From the NCBI GenBank assembly GCA_019359595.1, contig JAHHGZ010000014.1, positions 1 to 64,000 on the forward strand: a stretch of DNA of 64,000 bases. Direction: 5' to 3'. The DNA comes from Cyanomargarita calcarea GSE-NOS-MK-12-04C. Its GTDB lineage: Bacteria > Cyanobacteriota > Cyanobacteriia > Cyanobacteriales > Nostocaceae. This document shows, in pieces, positions 1 through 9,805 of the stretch (position 1 is the first letter of the stretch; each line of letters begins with the position of its first letter). A program made the translations under genes and the position numbers. The notes beneath the pieces were generated by a model, which saw only the letters and a list, made by a program, of their open reading frames with translations, made no database searches and was not told the origin of the DNA.

Positions 1-94
1 TTGAGCAAACACCATGCTTTTAATATAGTGTTTTTAGTTACCTTGAAATTTGCCCACACTCGGTACTAACATTAAATGTGTTTGCCCTGGCTAT

Positions 95-3000
95 TTAGAT
101 ATTTCTGCCAAAACTGGATGCTCCCATACCAATACCAGTATCTTGAATTTCAAATACTGCGATCGGATGATGAAAAGTGAGGCTAAATTTAGCTGTGCCA
201 CCAGATGGGGAATATTTAATGGCATTTGTAAGTAAATTAGATAAAATTCGGTCAAGTAAATTTTCATCCATACAACATGGCATAGACTCCAACTCACAGC
301 TAAAAGCGATACCTCCGGTGGGCTTCGCCAACCCACCTTCAGCATTTAAGTTTAATTGCACTTGTTCCACCATCCTCTGACAGTATTCGACCAAGTTCAG
401 GGCTATTGGTCGATACTCTAGTTTTCCCGCTTCTGCCTTGCCGATCGCTAATACATCGTTTAACATTTCCGTCATGTGTTTGACGGCCGTTTGAATACGC
501 TGTAGATGAGAGAGTTGTTTTTCTTCTGTCCATTTGTGGCGGTAGTGTTCTAGCAACTCGGAGGAAGAAAGGATAGTACTTAACGGTGTGCGAAATTCGT
601 GGGAAGTCATACAGACAAAGCGAGATTTGAGTTCGCTGAGTTCTTTTTCTTTCGTCAATGCTTGACGCAGTTCCTCTTCTAATTGCTTACGTTCTGTAAT
701 GTCTACCCAGTAACCGACTACTTCTAGTGGGTTACCAACATCATCTCGTACTAACTTTGCTTGGTCGTAAACCCAGCGATAGCTGCCATCTTGATGCAAA
801 AAGCGATACTCTACGTTATTTTGCCCTTTCTTATATATTTCTTCTCTTTGGGCAACAATATATTCTTGATCTTCTGGGTGGACGTGGTTAAACCAAAACC
901 CGGCGTCTTGTGTAAATTCCCGTACATCATAGCCCAGCATGGCGCTAACGTTGTAGCTGATGAAGGTAGCGCCGAAATCTTCCGAGGTTTTGCAGGTATA
1001 AATTACACCTGGACTGGAAAAGAGCAGATGATGTAGCCTTGCTTGCAATAGCCGCAGATCGATTTCCGCTTTTTTGCGATCGCTAATATCAGTTTGAATC
1101 CAGATGTAGTGAGTGAACAAACCTTCAGCGTCAAATATCGGAGAAATATTTAATTCGTTCCAAAACAGACTGCCATCTTTGCGGTAGTTACGTAAAACAA
1201 CCGTACAAGAAGAAGCCTGTTTCATTGCCTCCTTCAGTACATTTAACTCCAATTGCTGAGTATCAAGACCGTGGAGAAAACAACAGCTACGCCCGATAAC
1301 TTCCCAAGCCGAATAACCAGTCATCTTCTCAAATGCTGGATTCACATAAACCACTGGAAAATCGGGCATTGTGCTATCACAGATAACAATTCCATTGCTG
1401 CTGGCGGCGATCGCGCGATCGAGCAGTTGCAAACGTTCTTCTGCCCGTTTGCGTTCAGTAATATCAGTATGAGCGCAAATCAAGTCAATAATATTGCCAT
1501 AGCCATCTTTGATCGCATCCGCACGTAAATCAACTTCCACAATCCGATCGGTGCGGGTTCGCATTTTTGTTTCACTACGCCACGACTTGCCACTCTGGAG
1601 ACAAAGAAGTACTTCTTGACACTCTAACTGATTGGTGAAAATAGCTGGTGGTCCGCCTGCTGCATTCAGTTCCTGAAAGTTATACCCAAATAACTCAGTA
1701 AAAGCTGCGTTGTGATAAATGGGATTACCCGCAATATCAGTAATACCAATCGCATCCGAAGTACTTTCTATCGCTTTGCTAAGACGCAATAAAGATTCAT
1801 CGGCTAATTTGCGTTCGCTGATATCGCGAATCACTTTGCAAAAGCCGCGCAGTTCTCCAGATTCACCTCGTAATGCTGTCATCACAACATTTGCCCAGAA
1901 ACGCGAACCATCTTTGCGGACTCGCCAACTCTCAGATTCCAACCTATCCATAGAATCAGTTATCTCTAATTCTTGATTTGGGACATCCATAGCAATGTCC
2001 TCAAGTGGGAACAGGCAAGAAAAATCCTGCCCGATAATTTCTGCTGCCTTATACCCATAAATAGCTTCTCCTCCAGAATTCCAACTTATTACTCGTCCTT
2101 GTGGATCGATGAGAAAAAGTACGTAATCTCTCACACCTTCAACCAACAAACGGAAAAGTTCTTCACTGTGGCGCAATTCTTCCTCTGCTCGTTTGCGCTC
2201 CGTGATGTCCATTGAAACACCAATCATCCCCAGCACATTACCTTGCTCATCCAAGAAAGGGTTACCTATACCTTCTAGAATGGTACCGTTGGCTGTACCA
2301 ATTACATGATAAGGAACACCTGCAGTCAAGCTATCCTGGAATGCGGTCACCACCTCTGGTAAATCAGCGTACATCTCAAACACGGAATTGCCCACCGCTT
2401 CACCCGCTTTTAACCCTAATCCTTCAAGTCCCTTGCCTTCCGAGAGGGTAAAAACACCATCTTGATTTACTGCCCACAAAATCAGCGGTACATTGTTCAC
2501 TACAGTCCGCAAATATGTTTCACTTTGCTCTCGGGCAATTTCTGCAAGTTTGCGCTTAGTAATATTTCGACCCGTACCGCGATAACCGCACCATTCTCCC
2601 TGATCATCAAAGATGTGAACAGCACTGATTTCCATAAAAACCGGATGCCCATCTTTGTGCATCTTCTCCACTTCCAAACTATTAAGCGGTTGTTGTGCAG
2701 TGCCATTATGTTTCAAAATATCCGCCAAGGTGCGAGTTGCTTCTTGAGGTGACATCAAATCAAAAAGAGTCTTGCCCAATATTTCTTCTGGCTCATAACC
2801 CAATATGTCCCGAAATTTCGGACTAGCATAAGTGAAAGCAATGTCTTTATCGGTTTCCCAAATCAAATCGCTGCTAGTTTCCATCAAGTGAAGCAAACGC
2901 TCTTCACTTGAGCGCAGTTGTTCCTCTATTAATTTGCGTTCGTTAATATCTGTACCTGTGCCAAACCAACTAACAATCTGTCCTTCGCTTTCCCGTAATG

Positions 3001-3712
3001 GTAAACCGCGTACAAGTTGCCAGCGATAAGTTTTATCATTTCCATGAAAAAGGCGAAATTCAAGTTCGTAAGTTTCACCCGTTAACAGAGCATGATTCCA
3101 ACACTCAAGAGTCTTTGCTAAATCATCTGGATGTACCCATTGCAGCCATTCCCAACCAATGACTTGTGATTGAGTGCAGGCGAAATAATCCAGTACGCGC
3201 TGATTAACGTACTCAATGCTACCATCAGCCCCAGCCAACCAAACTTTCTGGGGGATAGATTCAACCACAGTTTGAAAACGAAGATTGCTTTTTTCTAATT
3301 CCTGCTCTACTCCTGTTTGCAAAGCCTGACAAATACCTACATACGTTATGCTACCTAGCAATTTATCTTCCTTATTTACAACAGCTAGCAACCGCTGCTC
3401 CTGCAAAAGTTTTAATACTGCTGAAATATCAGTAATATCAGAAATGTTACGTATAATTATTGAGCTATGCATCACCTCAGACATCATGACTGTTTTCAGG
3501 TCACAACCACTGACAACGCAATCGAGGACATCTGCCTGAGCAAACCACCCCAACAACTTGCCTTTTGAGCAAACAAAGACGCCAAAAGCTTGAGACTGCC
3601 TCATCAGAGCGATCGCCTCGAATACTGACGTTTCTGGTGTAACAATCAGTGGTGAAAAGTCAATAATTGACTCTAAAGATGGTAACGAGAGAAGCTGAGA
3701 TATAGCTGGCAT
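95..3712 (-). CDS. CBS/multi-PAS sensor histidine kinase with a truncated ATPase domain
   Basis: Predicted cytoplasmic signal-transducing kinase of 1205 residues. An N-terminal CBS pair (about residues 10-140) is followed by seven PAS/PAC units (about 150-1020), recognisable by recurring GTDINERK/DITERK-like ends. A HisKA dimerisation domain follows with the phospho-acceptor H-box SHEFRTPLS near residue 1045, then the start of a HATPase domain. The N box (NLLTNAIKYSP) and G1 box (DTGIG) are present, but the protein stops about 11 residues after G1. The ATP lid and G2 box (GTGLGL) expected in this family are therefore missing. No transmembrane segment is evident. The 94 bases downstream do not restore the missing part in any frame I read. 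It may be a degraded kinase or one that cannot phosphorylate itself. No response regulator lies beside it in the window. The family call is firm; activity is doubtful. Confidence 0.9.
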   Translation of the reverse strand: MPAISQLLSLPSLESIIDFSPLIVTPETSVFEAIALMRQSQAFGVFVCSKGKLLGWFAQADVLDCVVSGCDLKTVMMSEVMHSSIIIRNISDITDISAVLKLLQEQRLLAVVNKEDKLLGSITYVGICQALQTGVEQELEKSNLRFQTVVESIPQKVWLAGADGSIEYVNQRVLDYFACTQSQVIGWEWLQWVHPDDLAKTLECWNHALLTGETYELEFRLFHGNDKTYRWQLVRGLPLRESEGQIVSWFGTGTDINERKLIEEQLRSSEERLLHLMETSSDLIWETDKDIAFTYASPKFRDILGYEPEEILGKTLFDLMSPQEATRTLADILKHNGTAQQPLNSLEVEKMHKDGHPVFMEISAVHIFDDQGEWCGYRGTGRNITKRKLAEIAREQSETYLRTVVNNVPLILWAVNQDGVFTLSEGKGLEGLGLKAGEAVGNSVFEMYADLPEVVTAFQDSLTAGVPYHVIGTANGTILEGIGNPFLDEQGNVLGMIGVSMDITERKRAEEELRHSEELFRLLVEGVRDYVLFLIDPQGRVISWNSGGEAIYGYKAAEIIGQDFSCLFPLEDIAMDVPNQELEITDSMDRLESESWRVRKDGSRFWANVVMTALRGESGELRGFCKVIRDISERKLADESLLRLSKAIESTSDAIGITDIAGNPIYHNAAFTELFGYNFQELNAAGGPPAIFTNQLECQEVLLCLQSGKSWRSETKMRTRTDRIVEVDLRADAIKDGYGNIIDLICAHTDITERKRAEERLQLLDRAIAASSNGIVICDSTMPDFPVVYVNPAFEKMTGYSAWEVIGRSCCFLHGLDTQQLELNVLKEAMKQASSCTVVLRNYRKDGSLFWNELNISPIFDAEGLFTHYIWIQTDISDRKKAEIDLRLLQARLHHLLFSSPGVIYTCKTSEDFGATFISYNVSAMLGYDVREFTQDAGFWFNHVHPEDQEYIVAQREEIYKKGQNNVEYRFLHQDGSYRWVYDQAKLVRDDVGNPLEVVGYWVDITERKQLEEELRQALTKEKELSELKSRFVCMTSHEFRTPLSTILSSSELLEHYRHKWTEEKQLSHLQRIQTAVKHMTEMLNDVLAIGKAEAGKLEYRPIALNLVEYCQRMVEQVQLNLNAEGGLAKPTGGIAFSCELESMPCCMDENLLDRILSNLLTNAIKYSPSGGTAKFSLTFHHPIAVFEIQDTGIGMGASSFGRNI

Positions 3713-3863
3713 AGGTAATCTAGATAGCCGCGATCGCTCTCACATTTCTAAGAAGCGAAAAGGTTAAGTTTCATCCAATATTTTTGCGCTGCAACAGCAA
3801 TATTATCTCTCGTATTATTACTGAAGTTTTTATATGAAGTTATACTAAATAACTGCGAGTATA

Positions 3864-4083
3864 GATATCCGACAACTTTTACGGATACAGAAGAGCGAAT
3901 CAAGGGTAAGACCCCTCCAAAACCTGAAATCCCGCCGTCACCATAGAATGGTGGGCTTTGTATAAATAGCCCCAGGCTTCTAGCCTGCGGGCGTTATCGG
4001 GTATGTGAGAGGACTGTTTATATCAACACTGAGGGGTGTTACCCCTGATTCGCCAACGGTATCCGTAAAAGAAGTCGGGGATC
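3864..4083. mobile_element. MITE-like element with long imperfect terminal inverted repeats
   Basis: About 220 bp without a gene, bounded by inverted repeats. The left end reads GATATCCGACAACTTTTACG and the right end, reversed, reads GATCCCCGACTTCTTTTACG. The similarity continues inward for about 50 bp through GCGAATCA and ACCCCTC. The centre holds a short hairpin around CCCAGGCTTCTAGCCTG. A half copy lies at 55616-55713. No transposase is encoded, so this is a non-autonomous element. It fills most of the 3713-4160 gap, in which I see nothing else. Confidence 0.7.
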
Positions 4084-4160
4084 TGACCCTCACGACACGA
4101 CAAAAAATAATTAATTAACCGCAGATACACACGGATGGACGCAGATGAAAAAGACTTTAC

Positions 4161-6878
4161 CTACCGTCGCAGTTGCATTCTTTCGCCATAACGCAACAAT
4201 CTGTCGATGGTAGCAAGACGATTTTCCCAAACTCTGACTTGATAGGGATTATCCAAAGAATGTTGGCGCATCAATCCTCTAAATTGAGACTGAAAGCGTA
4301 CCAGTGAGCCTTTGGCAGCGATTAACTTTCCAGCGGAAGGTGATGAAGCTAGTTGCTCCAGAGACTTCTGCAACACATCTGCTTGTTCTTGAAAATCTGC
4401 AGCGGTTGTAGAAGACATTTTGATTGGCTCCTCCTTCAAAGCAAAATTCCATTCCTGTTGCAAGGCTGTATAACGAATGGCTGCGGTTTGAAAAGGCTGA
4501 CGGTGGGGAATTGGTTCTTTTTTTGGACTCGCAATACGACCTTGAGTGCTACTAAAGACTTTTTGTAGTTCGCCATTTAAGTTCTCTGCGGCAAACAGTG
4601 CATAACCTACCGCAGGTAAGTCTCTCACCAATTGTATCTGGTCAAATGCCCCCAGTGTAGATAAGTTCAACAGGCGCATTCCTGGCACTAGTAATGTAGA
4701 ACCTAATTGTGTTGAGGCTATCCAAGGTTGTGCCAAACGTTCAAAGCGGGGAGTATCTAAGGCATAAGTCATGGGCACAATTAAATCAATGTCCCCACGT
4801 CTTGCCCAAACTTCCCAATGTTGTTGAATTTTTTGAATGCGTTCTCTTTCTGGTAGGGGGAATACTGCCACTGATAAAGTTAAATTCGGTCGCTTTTGTC
4901 GTAACTGTTGTGAAACTTGAGCGACAAAACTATCAACTTGTTGGGTGCGAAATGCCGTCCATTTTTGCCACAACTCCCCCTGGCTCGGAGAAATACTCAT
5001 AGGATCGACACCAGTCATCTGCTGAAATTGCTGCCTCGCAGCGATGCCATAACCGTATGTCCGGTTGGCGTTTGGGTCTTGGAAAGGATAGCGAATATAG
5101 TCTAGCTGTAGACCGTCTACATCGTAGCGGGTGACAATTTCCTCATACAAGTTAAGTAAGTATTGGCGCACTTGGGGGTTAGCTGGATCGAAGAATTGCT
5201 TCCCCTGACCTGTGGGAATCATTTGTCCCCGATTGTCGTAACCTGCCCAGGTAGGATTTGCTGCTAGTACAGGTCCAGGATAATCTGGGTTAAGACCGAT
5301 AACTTGATTGTGACGTTGATTGCCCGCAGCAAAAACCCAAACCCATGCGTGTAATTCCATACCTCGTTGATGGGCTAACTTCACTGCGGATGCCAGTGGG
5401 TCCCAGCCACGAATTAAGGGATTTTGTTGCGGTGCAACTTTGCTCGGATAAATGGTGTAACTAGCGTTGAGGGTTTCAAAAAATATCGTATTAATCCCAG
5501 ATTGCGCCAAGCGATCAAAAATCTCAGCTAATGCCTGCTCGCTACCCGCACGGACAATTGTTCCTCGATCCAGCCAAATCGAGCGAATTTCTGGATGAGC
5601 CAACTGCCGATCTACTGGAAACTGCCTCCACAAATTCGCCTTTGCCATTAGCCACTGCTGACGTGCTTGATTGTATTGTCCTTGGGCTACTAATTGGGGA
5701 AAGCTTTTTGCCACGATCCGCGCTTGTTCTAAAGCTTGTTCTGGGCTGACAACAGCGACCCCCGGTCTTGTAGAGGCAAATGTCGCTTGCTGCATCTTGA
5801 CGGATGGAGCTTTACCTGTAATCGCACTCGCGGCTAGATGGGCACTTTCCACCCTCCCAATCAAATTTTGTAACTCTTGTTGGAGAGCGATCGCTTCGTT
5901 GCGGTTTATCGGTGCTGTGGAGTTGGGTACTACATCCAAACGTACCGCTTGTTCTAGCTGGTCTATTGCCTCATCTGATTTGGGTGGTTTTCCGGGAGTG
6001 ACGTTGGGAATCGCTCTGGGTTGCGAGGTAGTGGCGATCCGGTACTGGGTGGGAGATGAGGGAACAGGGGGTGCCTGGGAAGGAGCTTTTGCGGCAATGG
6101 CCACGGAGGTGGAACAGGTTGGAGAGCCGCCTTCCACCGTATTTGAGACGCTGCTGGGTTTTTTCAGATGACGCTCAAGGGCAGCTCGCAACCAGGCATT
6201 ATCTAATTCGGCACTAGAAGCGGCATCTACGCCCCAACGCCAGCCAAATAGGGTGGAACGCTCTGTGGTCACAACCGCTGTGGGATTGTCTCTAGAATCC
6301 CAATTTGCAGCCGTTTGACCGCTAGTATCATCGGGTACTAGTACGCCGCCTCGCACTTCCCCAAATAATGTATTTTTGTTAGCCCAACCTTGACTTTTAT
6401 TTTTTGATGCTTGTAGCTTTTGGGAACTGTTGAGACTAAATCCCCAATATCCTCCCAACAAATTTCGCAATAACTGCCTCACACCAGGTGCAGAGAGACT
6501 CCCCACCGGGCCTGTGGCAATTAACCGCCCTCCCTTACTCATCCATTCTTCCAAAGCGATCGCCTGAGATGGTGATAATGTCTCAACGTTGGGCAATAAC
6601 AATACTCGGCGATCGCCCCAATCTGCGGCATTTCTAACATTCCCTAAAGAAACCGCGCAATACTTCACACCTGCTGCTTGCAAGCGATTTGTTATCCCTG
6701 TCCATTGACTGCTGTTTTCTTCGCTCTGAACTACAGTCAATACAGGCTGCTCGCTCGCACTTGCTGGCAGCAAGTTAAAGAAGGTAAAAGGTAAAAGGTA
6801 AAAGGTAAAAGATACGAGAGATAATTTTTTCCTTTTTCCGGATTCTTTTTTCCTGATTCCTTTTTCCTGATTCCTCAC
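4161..6878 (-). CDS. Secreted family-10-like glycosyl hydrolase (DUF187/GHL10)
   Basis: 905 residues. Residues about 18-42 form a hydrophobic signal segment ending in PASASE, so export is predicted. A middle low-complexity Pro/Ala/Thr stretch (about 230-320) links an N-terminal domain that resembles a truncated glutamine-amidotransferase-like fold to the GHL10 TIM barrel (about 430-760). The barrel carries GINTIFFETLNASYTIYPS, AWVWVFAAGNQ and the DGLQLDYIRYPF strand typical of DUF187 proteins. A helical C-terminal region follows. Family members act on cell-wall or surface glycans; the exact substrate is not known. The start used is GTG at 6878. The first 40 codons run through short tandem repeats, and the core of the signal peptide is itself encoded by a heptanucleotide repeat, so the true start could be slightly internal. 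The gene is followed on the same strand by the 3864-4083 MITE. Confidence 0.85.
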   Translation of the reverse strand: MRNQEKGIRKKESGKRKKLSLVSFTFYLLPFTFFNLLPASASEQPVLTVVQSEENSSQWTGITNRLQAAGVKYCAVSLGNVRNAADWGDRRVLLLPNVETLSPSQAIALEEWMSKGGRLIATGPVGSLSAPGVRQLLRNLLGGYWGFSLNSSQKLQASKNKSQGWANKNTLFGEVRGGVLVPDDTSGQTAANWDSRDNPTAVVTTERSTLFGWRWGVDAASSAELDNAWLRAALERHLKKPSSVSNTVEGGSPTCSTSVAIAAKAPSQAPPVPSSPTQYRIATTSQPRAIPNVTPGKPPKSDEAIDQLEQAVRLDVVPNSTAPINRNEAIALQQELQNLIGRVESAHLAASAITGKAPSVKMQQATFASTRPGVAVVSPEQALEQARIVAKSFPQLVAQGQYNQARQQWLMAKANLWRQFPVDRQLAHPEIRSIWLDRGTIVRAGSEQALAEIFDRLAQSGINTIFFETLNASYTIYPSKVAPQQNPLIRGWDPLASAVKLAHQRGMELHAWVWVFAAGNQRHNQVIGLNPDYPGPVLAANPTWAGYDNRGQMIPTGQGKQFFDPANPQVRQYLLNLYEEIVTRYDVDGLQLDYIRYPFQDPNANRTYGYGIAARQQFQQMTGVDPMSISPSQGELWQKWTAFRTQQVDSFVAQVSQQLRQKRPNLTLSVAVFPLPERERIQKIQQHWEVWARRGDIDLIVPMTYALDTPRFERLAQPWIASTQLGSTLLVPGMRLLNLSTLGAFDQIQLVRDLPAVGYALFAAENLNGELQKVFSSTQGRIASPKKEPIPHRQPFQTAAIRYTALQQEWNFALKEEPIKMSSTTAADFQEQADVLQKSLEQLASSPSAGKLIAAKGSLVRFQSQFRGLMRQHSLDNPYQVRVWENRLATIDRLLRYGERMQLRR
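6781..6811. repeat. Heptanucleotide tandem repeat inside a signal-peptide coding region
   Basis: About four units of GGTAAAA (CTTTTAC on the coding strand). Because the unit is 7 nt, three units give 21 nt and encode the repeating peptide FTFYLLP, which forms the hydrophobic core of the signal sequence of the gene at 4161-6878. Confidence 0.85.
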
Positions 6879-6910
6879 TAGTCACTCCTCATTTGTCAAG
6901 TTTGTTTGTA

Positions 6911-8233
6911 TTATGAAATACATTTATTTATAAGTTCTTCGACTCCCGCCACTGGCACGATTTTCGTTTCCAGTTTTTGAGCAACATCTTCTACACTCAT
7001 ATCATCTAAAAACACCAATTCGCCATGTTTCAGCATTACATTTGGGAGCAAAATTGCATCACCTAACTTTTTTCCTTGGAGATTGAGCAATAAATCGTGT
7101 CCGGTGATTAACCCAGTAACACTGATAGCTTGTCCCCAATAATCGCTACACATTGCCTGCATATTTACCTCTAAACCTCCAACGGAATTTAGCCGCTGCA
7201 AAATCGGTTGAAATGCTTGCTCAACAGCATTTCCAACTACCCAAGTTAATTTCCTGGGCGAGACTTTTTCTGGTAACATTTTTTCGGCTGCAACGGCAAA
7301 TTGTTTGATAAACAAGCGAATAGAACCAACACCGTTATCGATTTGCGGATAGTCTGCATATTCAGACTCGCTGGGCAAATCTTCACCTGCAATCAAGAAC
7401 CACTCATCAGCTAACCAAATACAGTTGGAGCCGAATTTTTGACGAAATTGCCCGATTAGCTTAAGCACTTGAGAAATTACTTCTCGGGCTCCAAGGGGTG
7501 TTACAGGTGTGAGTTCGTCTTGTTGCGGACGAAACCGCGTCAAACCCACTGGTACCACCGCCACTGACGCTACCGCAGGCACTTCACCTGTATGAAAAGA
7601 CGCTAAATCCCGTAGAGTTTGTTCCAGATGAATGCCATCATTGATACCAGGACAAACGACAACTTGAGCGTGAATTTGCAGTCTTCTTTCTTGGAACCAC
7701 TTGATTTGTTGTAAAATTTCTGCTGCCCGAGAATTTTTCAGGAGTCGAATTCTGACATCGGGTTCTGTCGCATGAACAGAAACATACAATGGAGACAGCC
7801 GCATTTGTTCAATCCGCCGCCATTCTCGTTCGGGTAAATTAGTTAATGTCAGGTAAGAACCATATAAAAAGCTCAAGCGGTAATCGTCATCTTTTAAGTA
7901 CAAACTTGAGCGCTTACCTGGTGGCTGTTGGTCAATAAAGCAAAACGGGCAGCGATTATTACACTGAATCAACGCATCAAACAGAGCAGTTTCAAACTCT
8001 ATCCCCAAATCTTCGTCATAATCTTTTTCGATTTCAACTTGATGAATTTTACCTTTCTCATCTAAAATTTCTAATTCTAAAAATTCGTCAGCGCACAAAA
8101 ATTGATAATCAATTAAATCGCGGGGTTGTGTACCGTTAATGGCAACAATCGCATCTCCAGCATCAAATCCAATTTCTGCAGCGATGGAATCAGGTAATAT
8201 TCTACTAATTTTGGCCGGATGAATGGTGGTCAT
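6911..8233 (-). CDS. PDZ/radical SAM protein with DUF512 (TIGR03279 family)
   Basis: 440 residues. The N-terminal PDZ-like segment (about 5-65; ILPDSIAAEIGFDAGD, INGTQPRDLIDYQ) is followed by a radical-SAM-like core with CNNRCPFCFIDQ, the three cysteines expected to bind a 4Fe-4S cluster. The C-terminal half is DUF512 (about 215-425). This arrangement is conserved in cyanobacteria as a putative FeS-containing oxidoreductase of unknown reaction. The ATG at 8233 immediately follows the long heptamer repeat, so its promoter must lie within or beyond that repeat. Predicted cytoplasmic. Family assignment is strong; biochemical role unknown. Confidence 0.9.
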   Translation of the reverse strand: MTTIHPAKISRILPDSIAAEIGFDAGDAIVAINGTQPRDLIDYQFLCADEFLELEILDEKGKIHQVEIEKDYDEDLGIEFETALFDALIQCNNRCPFCFIDQQPPGKRSSLYLKDDDYRLSFLYGSYLTLTNLPEREWRRIEQMRLSPLYVSVHATEPDVRIRLLKNSRAAEILQQIKWFQERRLQIHAQVVVCPGINDGIHLEQTLRDLASFHTGEVPAVASVAVVPVGLTRFRPQQDELTPVTPLGAREVISQVLKLIGQFRQKFGSNCIWLADEWFLIAGEDLPSESEYADYPQIDNGVGSIRLFIKQFAVAAEKMLPEKVSPRKLTWVVGNAVEQAFQPILQRLNSVGGLEVNMQAMCSDYWGQAISVTGLITGHDLLLNLQGKKLGDAILLPNVMLKHGELVFLDDMSVEDVAQKLETKIVPVAGVEELINKCIS

Positions 8234-8525
8234 GAGTGAGGAGTTAGGAGTTAGGAGTGAGGAGTTAGGAGTTAGGAGTTGGGAGTTGGGAGTTGGGAGT
8301 TAGGAGTGAGGAGTTGGGAGTTAGGAGTTAGGAGTTAGGAGTTGGGAGTTGGGAGTTGGGAGTGAGGAGTTGGGAGTTGGGAGTTGGGAGTTAGGAGTGA
8401 GGAGTTAGGAGTTAGGAGTTAGGAGTTAGGAGTTGGGAGTTAGGAGTGAGGAGTTGGGAGTTGGGAGTTAGGAGTGAGGAGTTAGGAGTTAGGAGTTGGG
8501 AGTTGGGAGTTAGGAGTTGGGAGTT
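8234..8525. repeat. Long run of heptameric short tandem repeats (STRR)
   Basis: About 290 bp of almost pure GGAGTTA/GGAGTTG/GGAGTGA heptamers, some 41 units, directly upstream of the radical-SAM gene. Shorter arrays of the same unit occur near 8614-8640, 12712-12762, 34407-34450 and 34574-34605. Such repeats are characteristic of filamentous cyanobacteria. The rest of the gap to 8638 holds the palindromic motif CACCCTAGAAGGGTG near 8572 and no gene. Confidence 0.95.
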
Positions 8526-8638
8526 ATAAATAATAAATATTTTAGATATTATATTTTACATCAAGCACCGTCACCCTAGAAGGGTGCGGCTACACTATGA
8601 AAAATCAAGTTTTGCTCCTAACTCCTAACTCCTAATTC

Positions 8639-9586
8639 CTAACTATTCGCGATCGCACTCAAAATTGCTACACCAAATGCCAGTCGGTACCAAATAAACA
8701 CCCAAGTGCTTTGGGTCTTGAGGAAGCGCAACAAACCAGCGATCGCTAAATAAGAAAATACTGTCGCAGATATTGTACCAACTGCCAAACTTGCTATTCC
8801 TGCACCCGCTAACTGGAGTCCTAAAGTATCCTTTAACTCAACTAAACCGGCTGCGGTAATAGCGGGTATACCCAATAAAAAGGAAAATCGGGCTGCAGTT
8901 TCTCTCTCTAAACCCATTAATAGCCCTGCTGTCAAGGTAGAGCCAGAACGGGAGACCCCAGGGATTAATGCCAAAGACTGGGCTAAACCCATCAATAATC
9001 CATCAGCCATCGTCAGTTTCTCAAAATCTCGCTGACGCTTGCCTAATTTTTCGGCAATTCCCAGCAGTAGCGACATCAAAATCGAAGCGATCGCAATCGC
9101 ACCCAAACTTCTAAGGGGTGAACTAGAGAAGTCGGGAATTAAGAGTTTAATCAAAAGTCCGAAAAACACGATGGGTAAGGTTCCCAAAGCAATTCCTACG
9201 CACAAACAGAAGTCGTAGTCATTGTAATCGGAAAGGGCGATCGCTCTTGTCGCTCCTTTGATAACACGTGTTAAATCTTTCCAAAAATACCACAGGACTG
9301 CCGCGATGCTACCCAATTGAATCACAGCAGTGAAGGCAACTCCCGGATCTCCCCAACCGAGTAGCACGGCAATAACTTTTAAATGAGCGGTGCTGCTAAT
9401 CGGCAAGAATTCGGTCATTCCCTGCACGAACCCCAAGACTATCGCTTGCAAGATATTCATTTGTGCCACCCCTGACGCTCCATGAGTTGATGAAGTGGCA
9501 AAAACTGTCACAGGGAATTGTGCTACAACGACTGTGAGAATAGTCCATGCAGCACAATTCAGCACGAATAATTGAGGTTTTGGCAT
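8639..9586 (-). CDS. uppP: Undecaprenyl-diphosphate phosphatase, paralogue 1
   Basis: 315-residue integral membrane enzyme that hydrolyses undecaprenyl pyrophosphate to recycle the lipid carrier of peptidoglycan and polysaccharide units. It has the two family signatures: GMTEFLPISSTAHL near residue 57 and PGVSRSGSTL near residue 210. About eight membrane segments are visible. Residues 1-42 form an extra N-terminal hydrophobic or signal-like extension; the family core starts at Met43 (MNILQAIVLGF), so a start at 9460 is possible. The second paralogue lies 420 bp upstream on the same strand, separated by repeats. The stop codon is directly followed by STRR units. Confidence 0.92.
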   Translation of the reverse strand: MPKPQLFVLNCAAWTILTVVVAQFPVTVFATSSTHGASGVAQMNILQAIVLGFVQGMTEFLPISSTAHLKVIAVLLGWGDPGVAFTAVIQLGSIAAVLWYFWKDLTRVIKGATRAIALSDYNDYDFCLCVGIALGTLPIVFFGLLIKLLIPDFSSSPLRSLGAIAIASILMSLLLGIAEKLGKRQRDFEKLTMADGLLMGLAQSLALIPGVSRSGSTLTAGLLMGLERETAARFSFLLGIPAITAAGLVELKDTLGLQLAGAGIASLAVGTISATVFSYLAIAGLLRFLKTQSTWVFIWYRLAFGVAILSAIANS

Positions 9587-9598
9587 CTTTTTATCATC

Positions 9599-9628
9599 GT
9601 TAGTGGTTAGTGGTTAGTGGTTAGTGGG
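9599..9628. repeat. Short tandem repeat GTTAGTG
   Basis: Four GTTAGTG heptamers immediately upstream of uppP paralogue 1. A run of the same class precedes the VKOR gene at 21125-21265, and another lies at 30795-30868. Confidence 0.8.
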
Positions 9629-9805
9629 TATGGGGCATTGGTAACTAAGTAACAACCAACAACTAACAACCATCCATTTAGTCTTTTTTCTTCTTCCCAG
9701 CAGCGATCCCATCCATCGCTGATAATGTTCCGACAATTGCGACTATCAAGTTAACTTGTCAGTGAAGCATATTTTGAATGATTCATAAAATGTAGCGATT
9801 GTCAA

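Noticed and set aside
5671-6171. Open frame of 166 codons on the plus strand
   Set aside because: It lies entirely opposite the glycosyl hydrolase gene, over its low-complexity Pro/Ala region, and shows no domain.
8234-8525. CRISPR-like regular array
   Set aside because: The units are contiguous heptamers without spacers, so this is a simple tandem repeat.
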